Both the position numbers and the translations under genes were made by a program. DNA of 64,000 nucleotides, taken from contig JAAALK010000081.1 in assembly GCA_019279435.1 (NCBI GenBank), forward strand, positions 31,939,001 through 32,003,000, read 5' to 3'. Each line of letters starts with the position of its first letter. The stretch's first letter is position 1. The notes under the pieces are model-generated. The model did not search any database, was not told the DNA's origin, and was given only the letters and a program-made list of their open reading frames with translations. The stretch comes from Zizania palustris (taxonomy: Eukaryota; Streptophyta; Magnoliopsida; Poales; Poaceae). Shown piece after piece: positions 53,501-64,000 of this stretch.

Positions 53501-55720
53501 TTTTTTCCTTTTATTTTTTGTTCACAATATATTTTAAAATTAAAATAGATGTGGTTTTGTGAATTATGTTTAATTAATATTTCTACACCGATCAAACTCT
53601 TTTTTAATAAGATTGTTTAAACCGTCGGTATGAACAAACAAAACATTGTTCAAGTAAAATATAAAGTCGGGAATATGAAGTGTTTGTTTCATATTTAGAT
53701 TCAAATAGTAGCGATAAAATGAAAATAATTAGAGCATAAAAATAAAAATAATTAGAGCACAAAATAAATACATGTGATTGAGATTATATTTCTAATTCAC
53801 TAATAAAGTCATATTTCAATGTCGGTCTAAATATTCACAAATATTGTTACTAAAATGGTTGTCCATCAACTAATTCTTAAAAATATATCCCGCTAAGTAG
53901 TGAAGATTTAGTAATTAGCAAATCACCTGAGACTTGTCAAAAATATAAAAAAAATAAGAGAGGTTGGACATGCTTGTCACCTCTTAACTTCTGTCGGCTG
54001 GTGCAGGCCGATAAAAATTAATTAACTTTTGTCGGTTTTTAGAAATACCGACGAAAATTTACTGTTTTTTATAGTGTTTGCTCAGGTTCTAATGGAGTTT
54101 TATAAGACTAGAGTTTGGGTTGTAGGGTTGATGAGCTAGGAAAACACGTAAGAGGTTTGGATGAGGTGGAAAGGATGGGACAAGAATTTAGAATGGTGAC
54201 GACAGTGGGAGGCAACAATCAGCGTCGCATGTTATAGGTCAAAAAAAGCAATGAGTAGTATTGGTAGTTTAACACTAAGGAGAAAGACAAATATTGGTTA
54301 GAGCGAGGAGATAGGGAGCACCAATAAAGAAGCACGAGAGTGATAAGTTGATTGTCGATGATAATCTATAAGCGGTTGTCATATGATTATAGCCAAAAAA
54401 AAGATATTATTAAAGGATGTAACTAATGGCCAAGGCGGAGAGATGGAGTGCTTAGGTGCCTATCACCCCTGAATAATTCTCATCAAAAGTCATCCCATGC
54501 ACATGAGGGTTGAGAAGCATTTCTATGCTAGCACATAAATGAAGGTCAAATAATAAAAAAAGTTGTATTTTTTAGTACATCATTGTGGATTATGGATTGT
54601 ATTGTTTTTCTAAAACTATTCTATATTCTCTCTTTTCTTAAACGTGTTTAGTATTTAATAGTAGTAGCAACAACTTGATTAAAAAGTCAATTTTATCGAA
54701 AAATCCAAAAATTCCCCGACAATGGTAGCACCTTTCGTGTCTCATATAGATATGTCTAATTAGTGGCCGCCTAGCCGTAGAGAATCCTTGCGTAGGCAAG
54801 GCAGTGTTGCCACGTCTTCACGCCAGTCACCTAGTTCGTTACGTCTATCTCATGTCTTCTTAAGGCCACCTCCAATGCATGAATGCTTAAAGAGATGCTA
54901 AAGTAAAAAAATGTGCTAAGCATTTTGTTTAAGAGCCTCAATTTTCAATGGAAGATGCTAAAGAAAAGTGCTAATCTCTTATTTGTTGGTTAGCTGGCCA
55001 TGCAAACTGTCAGTTTGGCATCGGCCAAACAACTTTTCTACTATTTTGATGGAAGCCACGGCTCAAGCGTCGATGCTACCAGTAGCATCGCTTCCTGCGG
55101 TGAAGCTTTTGTGCTGGAAAAAAAACCTGTTTTTTTGCCTAAGCAGCTATGTAAGCAGTGCATTGGAGATGCTCTGGTGATATGATGCATCATAATCTAA
55201 TTTCTCTTTGTAATTACAATTTTGGTAGCAACTTTGTTTAGCCTTTAGTCATGAAGAGGAAGGACGATCATAGTTTTTATAAAACAATTAATTTAAGTTT
55301 AATGAATCAAACCCCTTGTATTCAATTGCTAGCTCCGATTTGTTGATGGCTTTAGAGATAGGAATATAAAATGGATAAAGCTAAAATTCAATTACAAAAT
55401 GACAACAAATATCACTTATTATTATTTTTAAACAAGCTAGAGATTTGCTGATATATTAGAGGAATAGAATGGTAACATGAAGAAGCCAACAAAAGCTACA
55501 AAGCAGAAACATGAATGAAACTACAATAAAGAAGACACAGTAGCGAAGGAGATGCTAGGGCTGCCAGACCTCACCAGAGTATGGTGCCAGAGATCTAACA
55601 AATATTACTTATTAAATACTATTCTTAGTGATATGTTAAAAACTTTATTAAAATAAAGTGTGAGGCTGTCTCTTCTCTATATCCAAATTTCCTGCTAAAT
55701 TTTACATATGGTAGAAGGAT
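53501..55720. repeat. Diverged tandem duplication, unit A (CACTA-like)
   Basis: Ordered blocks match unit B (55785-58170): 'attaaaatagatgt.gttttgtgaattatg', 'aatgtcggtctaaatattcac', 'aagaggttggatgaggtgg', 'cccatgcacatgaggg', 'tagctccgatttgt' and 'ttaaaataaagtgtgagg'. Near 54078 the minus strand reads CACTATAAAAAACAG followed by CGTCGGTATTTC-type subterminal sequence, as at a CACTA terminus. No coding sequence. Confidence 0.7.
54862..55178. mobile_element. MITE inside unit A
   Basis: Terminal inverted repeats GGCCACCTCCAATGCA (left) and, inverted, GAGCATCTCCAATGCA (right). The segment is absent from unit B at the corresponding place, which confirms an insertion. About 317 bp; superfamily not assigned. 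Confidence 0.65.
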
Positions 55721-55784
55721 TTTGGTTGGGAGAAAGGAAAAGATATATTGTTAATCCTGTTTTGGGTAAATGCTTATTTTCCTT

Positions 55785-58170
55785 TTATTTTTCGCTCGCA
55801 ATATTTTTAAAATTAAAATAGATGTAGTTTTGTGAATTATGCTTAATTAATATTTCTACATCGATCAAACTCTTTTTTAATACGATTGTTTAAACTGTTA
55901 GTATGAACAAACAAAACATTGTTCAAATAAAATATAAGATTGGGAATCTGAAGTGTTTGTTTCAGATTCAAGTAGTCGTAGCGTTATAATGAAAATAATT
56001 AGAGTACAAAGTAAATTCACGTGATTGAGCTTATATTTCTAATTCACTAATAAAGTCATGTTTCAATGTCGGTCTAAATATTCACGAATATTGTTACTAA
56101 AACGGTTGTCGTAGCAATGACATCAACTAATTCTTAAAAATATATCATGCTAAGTAGTGAAGCTTTAGTAATTTGCAAACCATATGAGACTTGTCAAAAA
56201 TATAAAAAATAAGAGAGGTTGGAAATACTTGTCACATCTTTAACTTGCGTTGACTGTTGTAGGTCAACGCAAATTAGGTAACTTTCGTCAGTTTTTAAAA
56301 ATGTCAATGAAAATTTACTGTTTTCTTGTAGTGCTTACCCAGGTTTTAATGGAGCTTTGATAAGACTAGAGTTAGGGTTGTAGGGTTGATAAGCTAGGAA
56401 TACACGTAAGAGGTTGGATGAGGTGGAAAGGATGGGACAAGAATTTAGAACGGTGATAACAGTGGGAGGCAACAATGGTAGCAAATTGATATCATCGTCG
56501 CAAAAAGCAATGAGTAGTATTGGCAGTTTAACACTAAGGAGAAAGACAAATATTGGTTAGAGTGAGGAGATGGGGAGCACCAACAAAGATGCACGAGACT
56601 GATAAGTTGATTGTCGATGACATTCTACGAGCATCATAATATAGAGTGTCCATATTATTAATGGCCACATAGAGAGATAAAACTTTCAATACAATTAGAA
56701 AAGAGCACATAGCTCACCTAAGCTTATTCAAATTCAAAAATACATAGCGCGCGGTTGTCATATGGTTATAGCCAGGAAAAGATATTATTAAAGGATCTAA
56801 CTAATGGCCGGGACGAGAGATGGAGTGCCATGGAGCCTAGCACCCCTCAATAATTCTCATCAAAGGTCACCCCATGCACATGAGGGCTGAGAAGCATTTC
56901 TATGCTAGCACATAAATGAAGGTCGAATAAAAAAGTTATATTTTTTGGTATGGATTGGATTTTTTTTCTGCGGCTATTCTAAATTCTTTCGTTTCTTAAA
57001 TGTGTTTAATATTTAACAGCAGTAACAACAAGTTGATTAAAAAGTCAATTTTATTGAAAAATCCAAAAAAAATTGGAGGAAAATGCATGTTGCCCGACTT
57101 TATTTGAAAGCCATAAATGGGAAACATTGTTTTGCTGGGATACCAGCTTTACATGAAGAACAAAACACATTTACATGCCTGAAAAACCTCCATAACGCAC
57201 TAGACCACCATGAACATTTGACAAACACACAGAGAGGGACTAAACAGCAAAAGCAGATTGAAACCACTACCAAAGTACGGCCACCTGGGACACAACCCAA
57301 ACAGACAGATAACGTTACCAGCAAGACACCAATATTAAGAGCTTTTAACAACAACTAGGGGGAGCGATACTGATAAGGCAACCAGATAGCAAACTTTTGT
57401 TTTATCCTAAGTATGACCCATCGGGCCAGCTGTTAGGACTTCAACATCATCCGTCAAGGATCTGGTCACTTCTAGTGGTGGGCAATCCTCTCAATCTGGC
57501 ATGCAGCAAGTCTGTCCATCTTGAAACCTCTTCTCTTCTGTGTTGGGGCACCCTTCATGTCTCAAATAGATATGTCCAATTAGTGGCCACCTAGCTGTGG
57601 AGAATCCTCGCGTAGGCAAGGGAATGTTGTCACGGCATCACGCTAGTCCCCTAGTTGTTGCATCTATCTCATGTATCAAAATCTAATTTCTCTTTGTAAT
57701 TACAATTTTGATAGCAATTAGTTATCAATTTTTTTAGTATTTAGTCAGGTAGAGGAAGGACGATCATAGTTTTTATAATACAATTAATTTAAGTTTGGGT
57801 TGTCAATATTAGTGAATCAATCCCCTCTTATTCAATTGCTAGCTCCGATTTGTCGATGGCTTTGGAGCTAGGAATATAAAATGGATAAAACTAAAATTTA
57901 ATTACAAAATGACAACAAATATCACTTATTATTTTTTTGAAACAAGCGGAAGATCTGCTGATATATTAGAGGAATATAATGGTAACATAGAGGAGTCGAC
58001 GAGAGCTGCAAAGCAGAAACATGAATGAAACTACAATAAAGAAGCCCCCGCATTGAGGAATATTAGATACTATTCTTAGTCATATGTTAAAAACTTTATT
58101 AAAATAAAGTGTGAGGTTGTCCCTTTTCTATATCCAATTTTCCTGCTAAATTTTACATAGGTAGAAGGAT
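55785..58170. repeat. Diverged tandem duplication, unit B (CACTA-like)
   Basis: Direct-orientation copy of unit A at an offset of about 2.3-2.8 kb. A minus-strand CACTACAAGAAAACAG terminus lies near 56335, matching the position of the CACTA-like end in unit A. It carries a private insertion at about 57065-57555. Confidence 0.7.
57065..57555 (-). pseudogene. Inserted transcript-like 3' end of an unidentified gene
   Basis: Present only in unit B. Read on the minus strand it looks like the end of a coding exon (QILDG then stop, about 57460) followed by a 3' UTR that contains CAAATAAAG about 20 bases before its right-hand end and then a T/A-rich junction. This suggests a captured or retroposed gene 3' end. 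The parent gene is not recognised, and the 84-91-codon frames within it are probably not genes. Confidence 0.4.
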
Positions 58171-58378
58171 GAAACAATTCTCTTTTGAAAAAAATAAAAA
58201 TAAAACAATAGATAAAAAATATTTTGTTACCGACTAAAAATAGAAACATGCAACGGGACTAAAAAATTTCTATGGTCGTTGCTACATTTAGGCTTCTCCC
58301 CTCCATTGACGCCAAAACTGAACTCCTCCCAATTGGGCAACCGGGTGCTCGCCGGTGAGACCCCTGTGCGGCGTTGGC

Positions 58379-61300
58379 ATGGCTCCCGAGTCGGAGGATG
58401 GCGGCGAGGTGGGCCCCGCAGAGACGGCGGCCGAGGACTCTTCGTCGCCGCCAGTGGCAGTGCAGGCGGAGGAGCCGGCGGCGGCGACCGAGGCGGAGCC
58501 AGGGAAGGCGAGCGACGGCAGTGCCCAGGATGCTGGCTCGTCGTCGCTACCTGAGGGCCTCTCCCTCAACTACGAGGTCAGAAATTTCTGAACCCTTTTC
58601 CTCTGAATAAATTGATGAACAGATGTTTTTTCGTAAGGCACTTCAAAAAAAAATTGTTTTTTTTTTTCGTAAGTGCCGCAAGGGTGTCGAGTTAGTGTCT
58701 TTGTAGGTTCTAGGAAAACTGGATGTAAAGATGTTTGACGATTATGCCTTTTGCATGTCATTTTGATCCGAGTTTTTGTGCATCTCAGAAGCATTTCGAA
58801 CATTGCACGATGTGCAAAAAAAGATTCTTTGAATACGACGGTTGTGTGATGGTGTAATTTTTCTCTTGTTGTGATTGAGTAAGTGGATGCCACTATTTTG
58901 ATGATCCGGTTGTCATGTAAGGGATTTTGATGTGCTAGTAAGATCATCTATTGATAAACGGAATTACATTGAGAAATGCTAACTGTATAAATATTAAATA
59001 ATGTGATATTGATTCACCATTGTTATATTTGCATTTAAACTTAGCTTACCACAGGAGAGTTCCAAATATTACATTGTTATATTGATGATAGGAAGCAAGA
59101 GCTCTGCTTGGAAGACTGGAATTTCAGAAAGGTAATGTAGAGGCTGCTCTTTGTGTGTTTGATGGAATAGACCTTCAAGCTGCCATTCAGCAGTTCCAAT
59201 CATCACTTTCTGATAAGACACCATCCAAGAAAGGCCGACCAAAATCAGAGTCACCGAGATCAGGCACACAAAATGCTGCTAGCCTTGTTCTTGAAGCCAT
59301 TTACTTGAAATCATTGTCCCTTCAGAAGCTAGGAAAATCAACAGGTGTACATAACCAGCCATATGCCACTAGTTATCTGTTTCCTTTTGCTTATCTTGGA
59401 TGTCGCTGTGACCGAGATAAATTCTTTATGAACATGCAGAAGCTGCCCACCAGTGCAAGAGTGTCCTTGATTCTGTCGAAAGTATATTCCAGAATGGCGC
59501 TCCTGATATTGAACAGAAGCTACAGGAAACTGTCAATAAATCTGTGGAACTTCTCCCAGAGGCCTGGAAGCAAGCCGGTTCCTATCAGGAAGCATTATCT
59601 TGTTACCGACGTGCTTTTCTCATCCAGTGGAATCTTGACGAGGAATGCTGCACCAGGATTCAGAAGAGATTTGCCGCGTTTCTGCTGTATGGCAGTGTAG
59701 AGTGGAGTCCACCCAGCTCAGCTTCACAAATTGAAGGTTCTTTTGTTCCAAAGAATAATGTCGAAGAGGCTATTCTACTTCTGATGATACTATTGAGGAA
59801 GTGGTACCAGGGCAAGACTCACTGGGATCCCTCGGTGATGGAACATTTGACATATGCATTATCGCTTTGTGGCCAGCCATCTATTATCGCAAAGCATATC
59901 GAAGAGGTTTTGCCTGGAATATATCCTCGTACCGAAAGATGGTACACTCTAGCTCTTTGCTATTATGCAACTGGTCAGAAAGAAGCCGCACTGAACTTTT
60001 TGAGGAAGTCTTTAAATAAGCATGAGAATCCAAATGATATAATGGCATTGCTATTAGCTGCTAAGATATGCAGTGAGGAGTGCCATCTTGCTTCTGAGGG
60101 CGTCGAATATGCGAGAAGGGCAATTATAACTGCTGAATCTTCAGATGCTCATCTGAAGAGTGTGGGCCTCCATTTCTTGGGGAGTTGCCTGGGGAAGAAG
60201 TCTAAGATTGTTTCATCAGATTACCAAAGATCTCTCTTGCAGACAGAAACTTTGAAGTCATTCACAGAGTCAATTGCTCTTGACCGCAATCCAGACCTAA
60301 TATTTGACATGGGAGTTCAATATGCTGAGCAGAGGAACATGCATGCTTCCTTGAGATGTGCAAAGGAATTTATCGACGCAACTGGTGGATCTGTTTCTAA
60401 AGGTTGGAGATTGCTGGCATTGGTTCTTTCTGCTCAGCAGAGATACTCTGAAGCAGAAGTGGCAATCGATGCTGCATTAGATGAGACTGCAAAGTGGGAT
60501 CAAGGGTCATTACTTAGGATAAAGGCTAAGCTGAAGGTTGCTCAATCATCACCCATGGAAGCAGTGGAAGCATACCGTGCCCTCCTTGCTCTCGTCCAGG
60601 CCCAAAAGAATTCCTCTGGATCTTGCAAAACTGATGCAGAGGTATGCTGTCTTGTTCCGAACCAATACAAGGAAGTATTGTTTAGGTTAGTTTAATGTAC
60701 GCTTTTTAGCACAAAGTGATACAATGTACCGTTATTTTGTAATATATTTAATTTGATGGTTTTGGTTGTAGTAGAAGGCATTTAGATGATGAATGCCAGA
60801 TTATACAATAGATCAACCTTTCCAATACCTTGGCAAGGTTTTAGTTTTTTATGCTATATCAGCTCAGCAACATTTGAGTCCAGAAAAATGGTCTTTTTAT
60901 TATGCTTCTGCTAGGAATTGCTACCATATTTTCTCTCACACATTTTGGGTTGTGTATCTATTCATGGACAGGACGACAGTGTTAGCGAGTTTGAAATCTG
61001 GCAAGGTCTCGCGAATTTGTATTCCAGTCTTTCATACTGGAGAGATGCTGAGATATGTTTGCAGAAGGCTAGAGCCCTGAAATCCTACTCTGCTGCAACC
61101 CTGCATACAGAAGGTGAGGCTAACTTCACCATTACCCTCATGCTCTTCGGCTCTTCGCCTTATGTACTAACTCCATGGAGCAAGCTGCTTAGCTCATGCC
61201 ATCTATATATGAATGTATCCACTAGTCACCTATTTTGTTACATGCTCATTCTTGACTAATCCTGAACCTTCACCACTTCTATGAAATACTGATGTGAGAA

Positions 61301-61676
61301 TTCTCTGCATTTGACCGCATGCAACGTTAAAATCGAATTCACGGATGCTGTTCTAGGTTACATGCTTGATGCGCGTGAGCAGAACAAAGAGGCGTTGGCC
61401 GCCTACGTCAACGCATTCTCGACTGAGCTGGAGCATGTCCCATCCAAGGTGGCCATTGGTGCACTTCTCTCCAAACAAGGGCCAAAGTATCTCCCGGCAG
61501 CGAGGTGCTTCCTCTCGGACGCCCTACGAATTGAGCCTACAAACAGGATGGCTTGGCTTCAGTTAGGAAAAGTGCACAAGAATGATGGGAGGATAGCTGA
61601 TGCTGCAGATTGCTTCCAAGCGGCTGTGATGCTAGAGGAGTCAGATCCTGTAGAAAGTTTCAGGTCACTCTCATGA
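58379..61676 (+). CDS. NPG1: NPG1/TTC7-like calmodulin-binding TPR protein
   Basis: Five exons, all GT-AG and in phase: 58379-58576, 59092-59344, 59440-60641, 60972-61113, 61357-61676; 704 aa, matching the length I recall for Arabidopsis NPG1. An acidic, Ala/Pro-rich N-terminus (MAPESEDGGEVGPAE) precedes YEEARALLGRLEFQKGN. TPR-type helical pairs follow across the protein (QAGSYQEALSCYRRAFL, YYATGQKEAALNFLRKSL, WQGLANLYSSLSYWRDAE, AWLQLGKVHKNDGRIADA). The family binds calmodulin, is needed for pollen germination, and as the TTC7 counterpart scaffolds the plasma-membrane PI4K-alpha complex. Which NPG paralogue this is cannot be decided from the sequence alone. No frame damage seen. Confidence 0.9.
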
Positions 61677-61913
61677 GGAGGTCACATATTTTTCATCCTG
61701 TGTATTCTTCTTTCCTGAGCTCTTGTTGGGTATTAACCATTACCAAATTGTAATTACTAACTCATCGCTGTTATATAATTTTTTCACTTGATGGGTTTCA
61801 TCAGGTGTAGCAAGAGCCCAGAGTCCAAAGTACATCAAACTTTAGCCAGTCTTGTGTATTGCAAAAATTTAACATGTTCTCTTGATATGAGGCAATATGT
61901 GTGGTGTTTCTTA
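61677..61913. other. 3' UTR/flank of the NPG1-like gene
   Basis: No further coding sequence. It contains AT-rich 3' UTR-like sequence up to the MITE at 61914. Confidence 0.4.
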
Positions 61914-62122
61914 GGGTATGTTTGTTTCAGCTTCTAGCAGTTAGAGATTCTCAGTAGCTAGCTAGTCTGAGTAGTTGGTGTTTTCTAGCTTATGGATTCT
62001 AGTTCATTTTCAGATTCTGCAGCTACTGATTTTCACAATCTGAGTCTAGAATCTGAACCGTTTGTTTCCATTTCAAATTCTAGAAGTAGTTGTAGCTGCC
62101 AGAAATTGAAACAAACAGGCTC
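61914..62122. mobile_element. Tourist-like MITE (209 bp) downstream of NPG1
   Basis: The left end GGGTATGTTTGTTTCAGCTTC and the inverted right end GAGCCTGTTTGTTTCAATTTC form terminal repeats sharing TGTTTGTTTCA. It is flanked by TTA (61911-61913) and TA/TAA (62123-62125), consistent with PIF/Harbinger (Tourist) targets. There is internal near-symmetry around GATTCTAG motifs. Confidence 0.75.
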
Positions 62123-62263
62123 TAAGGAAGAACATTTTTGTGGGTCAAATACACACCACTGAAGTGTCATGGGCTTGGACAGCTGAAACTAGCAGTAACC
62201 AGCACTAGCAGAGCTGGCAAGGTCTAATGGTCTGCACACAACTAGAGGACTAGCTCTAACTTA

Positions 62264-63000
62264 GTGTGTGTTTGGTTCAGTTGTGGATTCCTGATAATCT
62301 GATTTCTGCTGTCAACTATGGAAAAATTGTTGTGAGCTGACAGTTATCGGAAAGCTGAAAGCTATTTGGCTGAAACAACTTTCAATTGTGGATTATGTAA
62401 TAAATCTACGGGCTACATCACCACAAGCACTAACCTTCCACCAGCACTTGCGACAGCAGGAGCAGGATGTGAACCGACCGGCGGGAGGGTTTTGGGGCGG
62501 AGCAGGGAGAGGGTCATCGAGGGAGGTGGCCGGTGGGAGGATGGGGTCGTCGGGGAGGTGGTCGACTACAGTACACGTGAGTGGGGAGAGGGGGTCGGGG
62601 GAGAGAGGTTGCGAGGGAGGCGGCCGGCGGGAGAAGGAGGCCGTCGGGGGAGGTGGCCGACGGGAGGAGGGGGCCGCCAGGGAAGGCGGCCGGGTGGGGA
62701 GGTGGCCGGAGGGGGAGGCGGCCAGCTACGGTACAGATGAGTAGGGAGGCGGTCGGGGGAGAGAGGTTATGGGGTAGGCGGCCGACGGGAGGAGGCTGAC
62801 GGGGGAGGCAGCCAGCTAGGGTTTGTGAGCGGGGGAGAGAGGTGCGGGGGAGAGGGGGGTTTCGGGGGGGTCAGGGGGCTGAAATTAGGGGAGGGCAGAT
62901 TCCAAATAACACTGCGAGAATCTGCAGATTGTTTAGATTCCAGATTTTTGGGCGTGAATCACTTTTTAGAATCAGAACAAAGGGACCCTTATTGGCCAAT
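62264..63000. mobile_element. MITE-like termini enclosing a GC-rich minisatellite
   Basis: The left part (GTGTGTTTGGTTCAGTTGTGG, preceded by TTAG) belongs to the same family as 11717 and 63468. The right part ends 'gaatcagaacaaagggaccc', resembling a different MITE terminus. Between them, 62480-62870 is a GGCGG/GGGAGG-rich repeat of units like 'ggcggccggcgggaggaggg'. The reading frames in it are repeat products. Probably composite. Confidence 0.4.
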
Positions 63001-63465
63001 GAGATGTCAGAATTTTAAATCTGATAAACCATACCAAATCAAGAGGTAAAGACTCTCTTACCTGAATCAAATCGTGATCAATACTCCAGGAACTATTGCT
63101 AGAGCTATCATCTATGGACTATGGTTGGTTGTTTCTAACGAGCAAAACATTCAACACGTCAATGTGATACTCTGCTTAGTCTAAGTAACACGAGTCAAGT
63201 ACGCATCAGACCTTGAACAAACAACAAGAATCAACGCACACAAAAAGAAGAGATGCACCCATTTGATTGATCATTTTATTCAGACAATTTTTTGGATTGG
63301 TGGAGAAGCAACGACAGCTATTTTCCTTTGCTTTCTCGCCCCGGAAGGAATAAATTCCAGAATGCCATTTCCTACAACTTTTCAGCTCTCAATTCACATT
63401 GCTATGGTAGAAAAGGCAAGCACTGTGTTTGGCTCAAGGAAGCAAAGGTGAAGGAATCTCGCTTA
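63001..63465. other. Intergenic, nothing recognised
   Basis: Short frames at 63263-63498 have no recognisable domain or splice context. Confidence 0.3.
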
Positions 63466-64000
63466 GGGTGCGTTTGGTTGCGTTTGGTTATGATGTGAGC
63501 TGTGAAAAAGCTTGTGCAGGTTGTCTGCTGTGAAAAAACTGATGTGAGTTGTCTGCTGTGGAAAAGCTGAAAGTCGTTTGGTTGAAGTTGTTGCGAAAAA
63601 ATTGTTGTGAGCTGACTGTTTTTTATAACTTACATAATTTTTATCATCATAATATTCTATACATATATATAAATAGGAAACACTCAACATTGATGCAACT
63701 AAATAACTGAAAAATATATTAGACAAATAAAAAAAGTGTATAGTTCATCTCATACAGTAACCGACAATCACATATTATCTCATGAAATTGTGCAATGCAA
63801 TACAAACTATAATAATGTTAGATCAATCAAGACACCTTGAATTCATGCTATTTAATCTGTACTAAAAATCAAAAAAGCAAAAAACCAGGGTCCAAACTGC
63901 TTCTAAATTTGTACTAGAAAAGACTGTTTTTTACAACAGAAGTAGTTTTGGTAAACCCGTTTGGTTCAGCTTCTGTTTTTTCACAGTAGAGGTAGATTTC
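63466..64000. mobile_element. PIF/Harbinger-family MITE-type sequence running off the window
   Basis: After TTA the sequence GGGTGCGTTTGGTTGCG is followed by repeated 'gctgtgaaaaa' and 'ggttgaagttgttg' segments homologous to 11720-11880. Another 'gtttggttcagcttctg' start at 63959 suggests a second, nested copy. The right terminus lies outside the window. Confidence 0.5.

Noticed and set aside
62366..62799. Gly/Arg-rich frames near 62.5 kb as a coding gene
   Set aside because: They are translations of a GC-rich minisatellite in all three frames, with no splice or domain evidence.

Overview
The window is nuclear DNA from a grass (Poaceae, probably panicoid). The evidence is an XA21/FLS2-type LRR receptor kinase cluster, plant GT-AG introns, GC-rich 5' exons, and dense nested LTR retrotransposons, CACTA, hAT, PIF/Harbinger and Helitron elements with grass-type termini. 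There is no prokaryotic or organellar organisation, and no tRNA, rRNA or CRISPR was seen.

Layout. 1-11.3 kb is nested transposon debris: a minus-strand gypsy-type LTR, a plus-strand gypsy pol relic, two copies of a second LTR, a truncated copia element and a CACTA end. 11.5-13.1 kb is a receptor-kinase relic split by a PIF/Harbinger element. 14,179-17,527 is a complete Helitron carrying a captured HAD-hydrolase gene and a nested hAT MITE, followed by a RanBPM-like SPRY exon fragment. 18.5-26.6 kb holds two tandem minus-strand LRR receptor kinases: RLK1 is frameshifted by a 5-bp duplication and RLK2 is intact. 27.5-31.7 kb is a duplicated piece of the RH40-like helicase gene split by a 3.36-kb hAT-type element that itself carries an RLK fragment and about five 500-bp tandem repeats. 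32.5-38.2 kb shows a secreted Cys-rich protein gene twice, on either side of a 1000-N gap. The arrangement is a suffix-prefix contig overlap, so the second copy is probably an assembly artefact.

40.2-53.5 kb is a large minus-strand DEAD-box RNA helicase (WW domain, Q-rich and YNQ repeats, RGG and RS tail; 7 coding exons, 1356 aa). A 5.6-kb copia element with very short LTRs sits in its third coding intron. 53.5-58.2 kb is a diverged tandem duplication of AT-rich, CACTA-like sequence. 58.4-61.7 kb is an intact plus-strand TPR gene (NPG1/TTC7-like, 704 aa, 5 exons). The right end holds MITEs.

The genes do not form one pathway. The intact ones are a housekeeping-type helicase, a pollen/membrane TPR scaffold protein, an immune-type receptor kinase and an unrecognised secreted protein. 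I found no dedicated novel multi-gene system. The most unusual objects are the gene-fragment-carrying hAT and Helitron elements and the false duplication around the gap.
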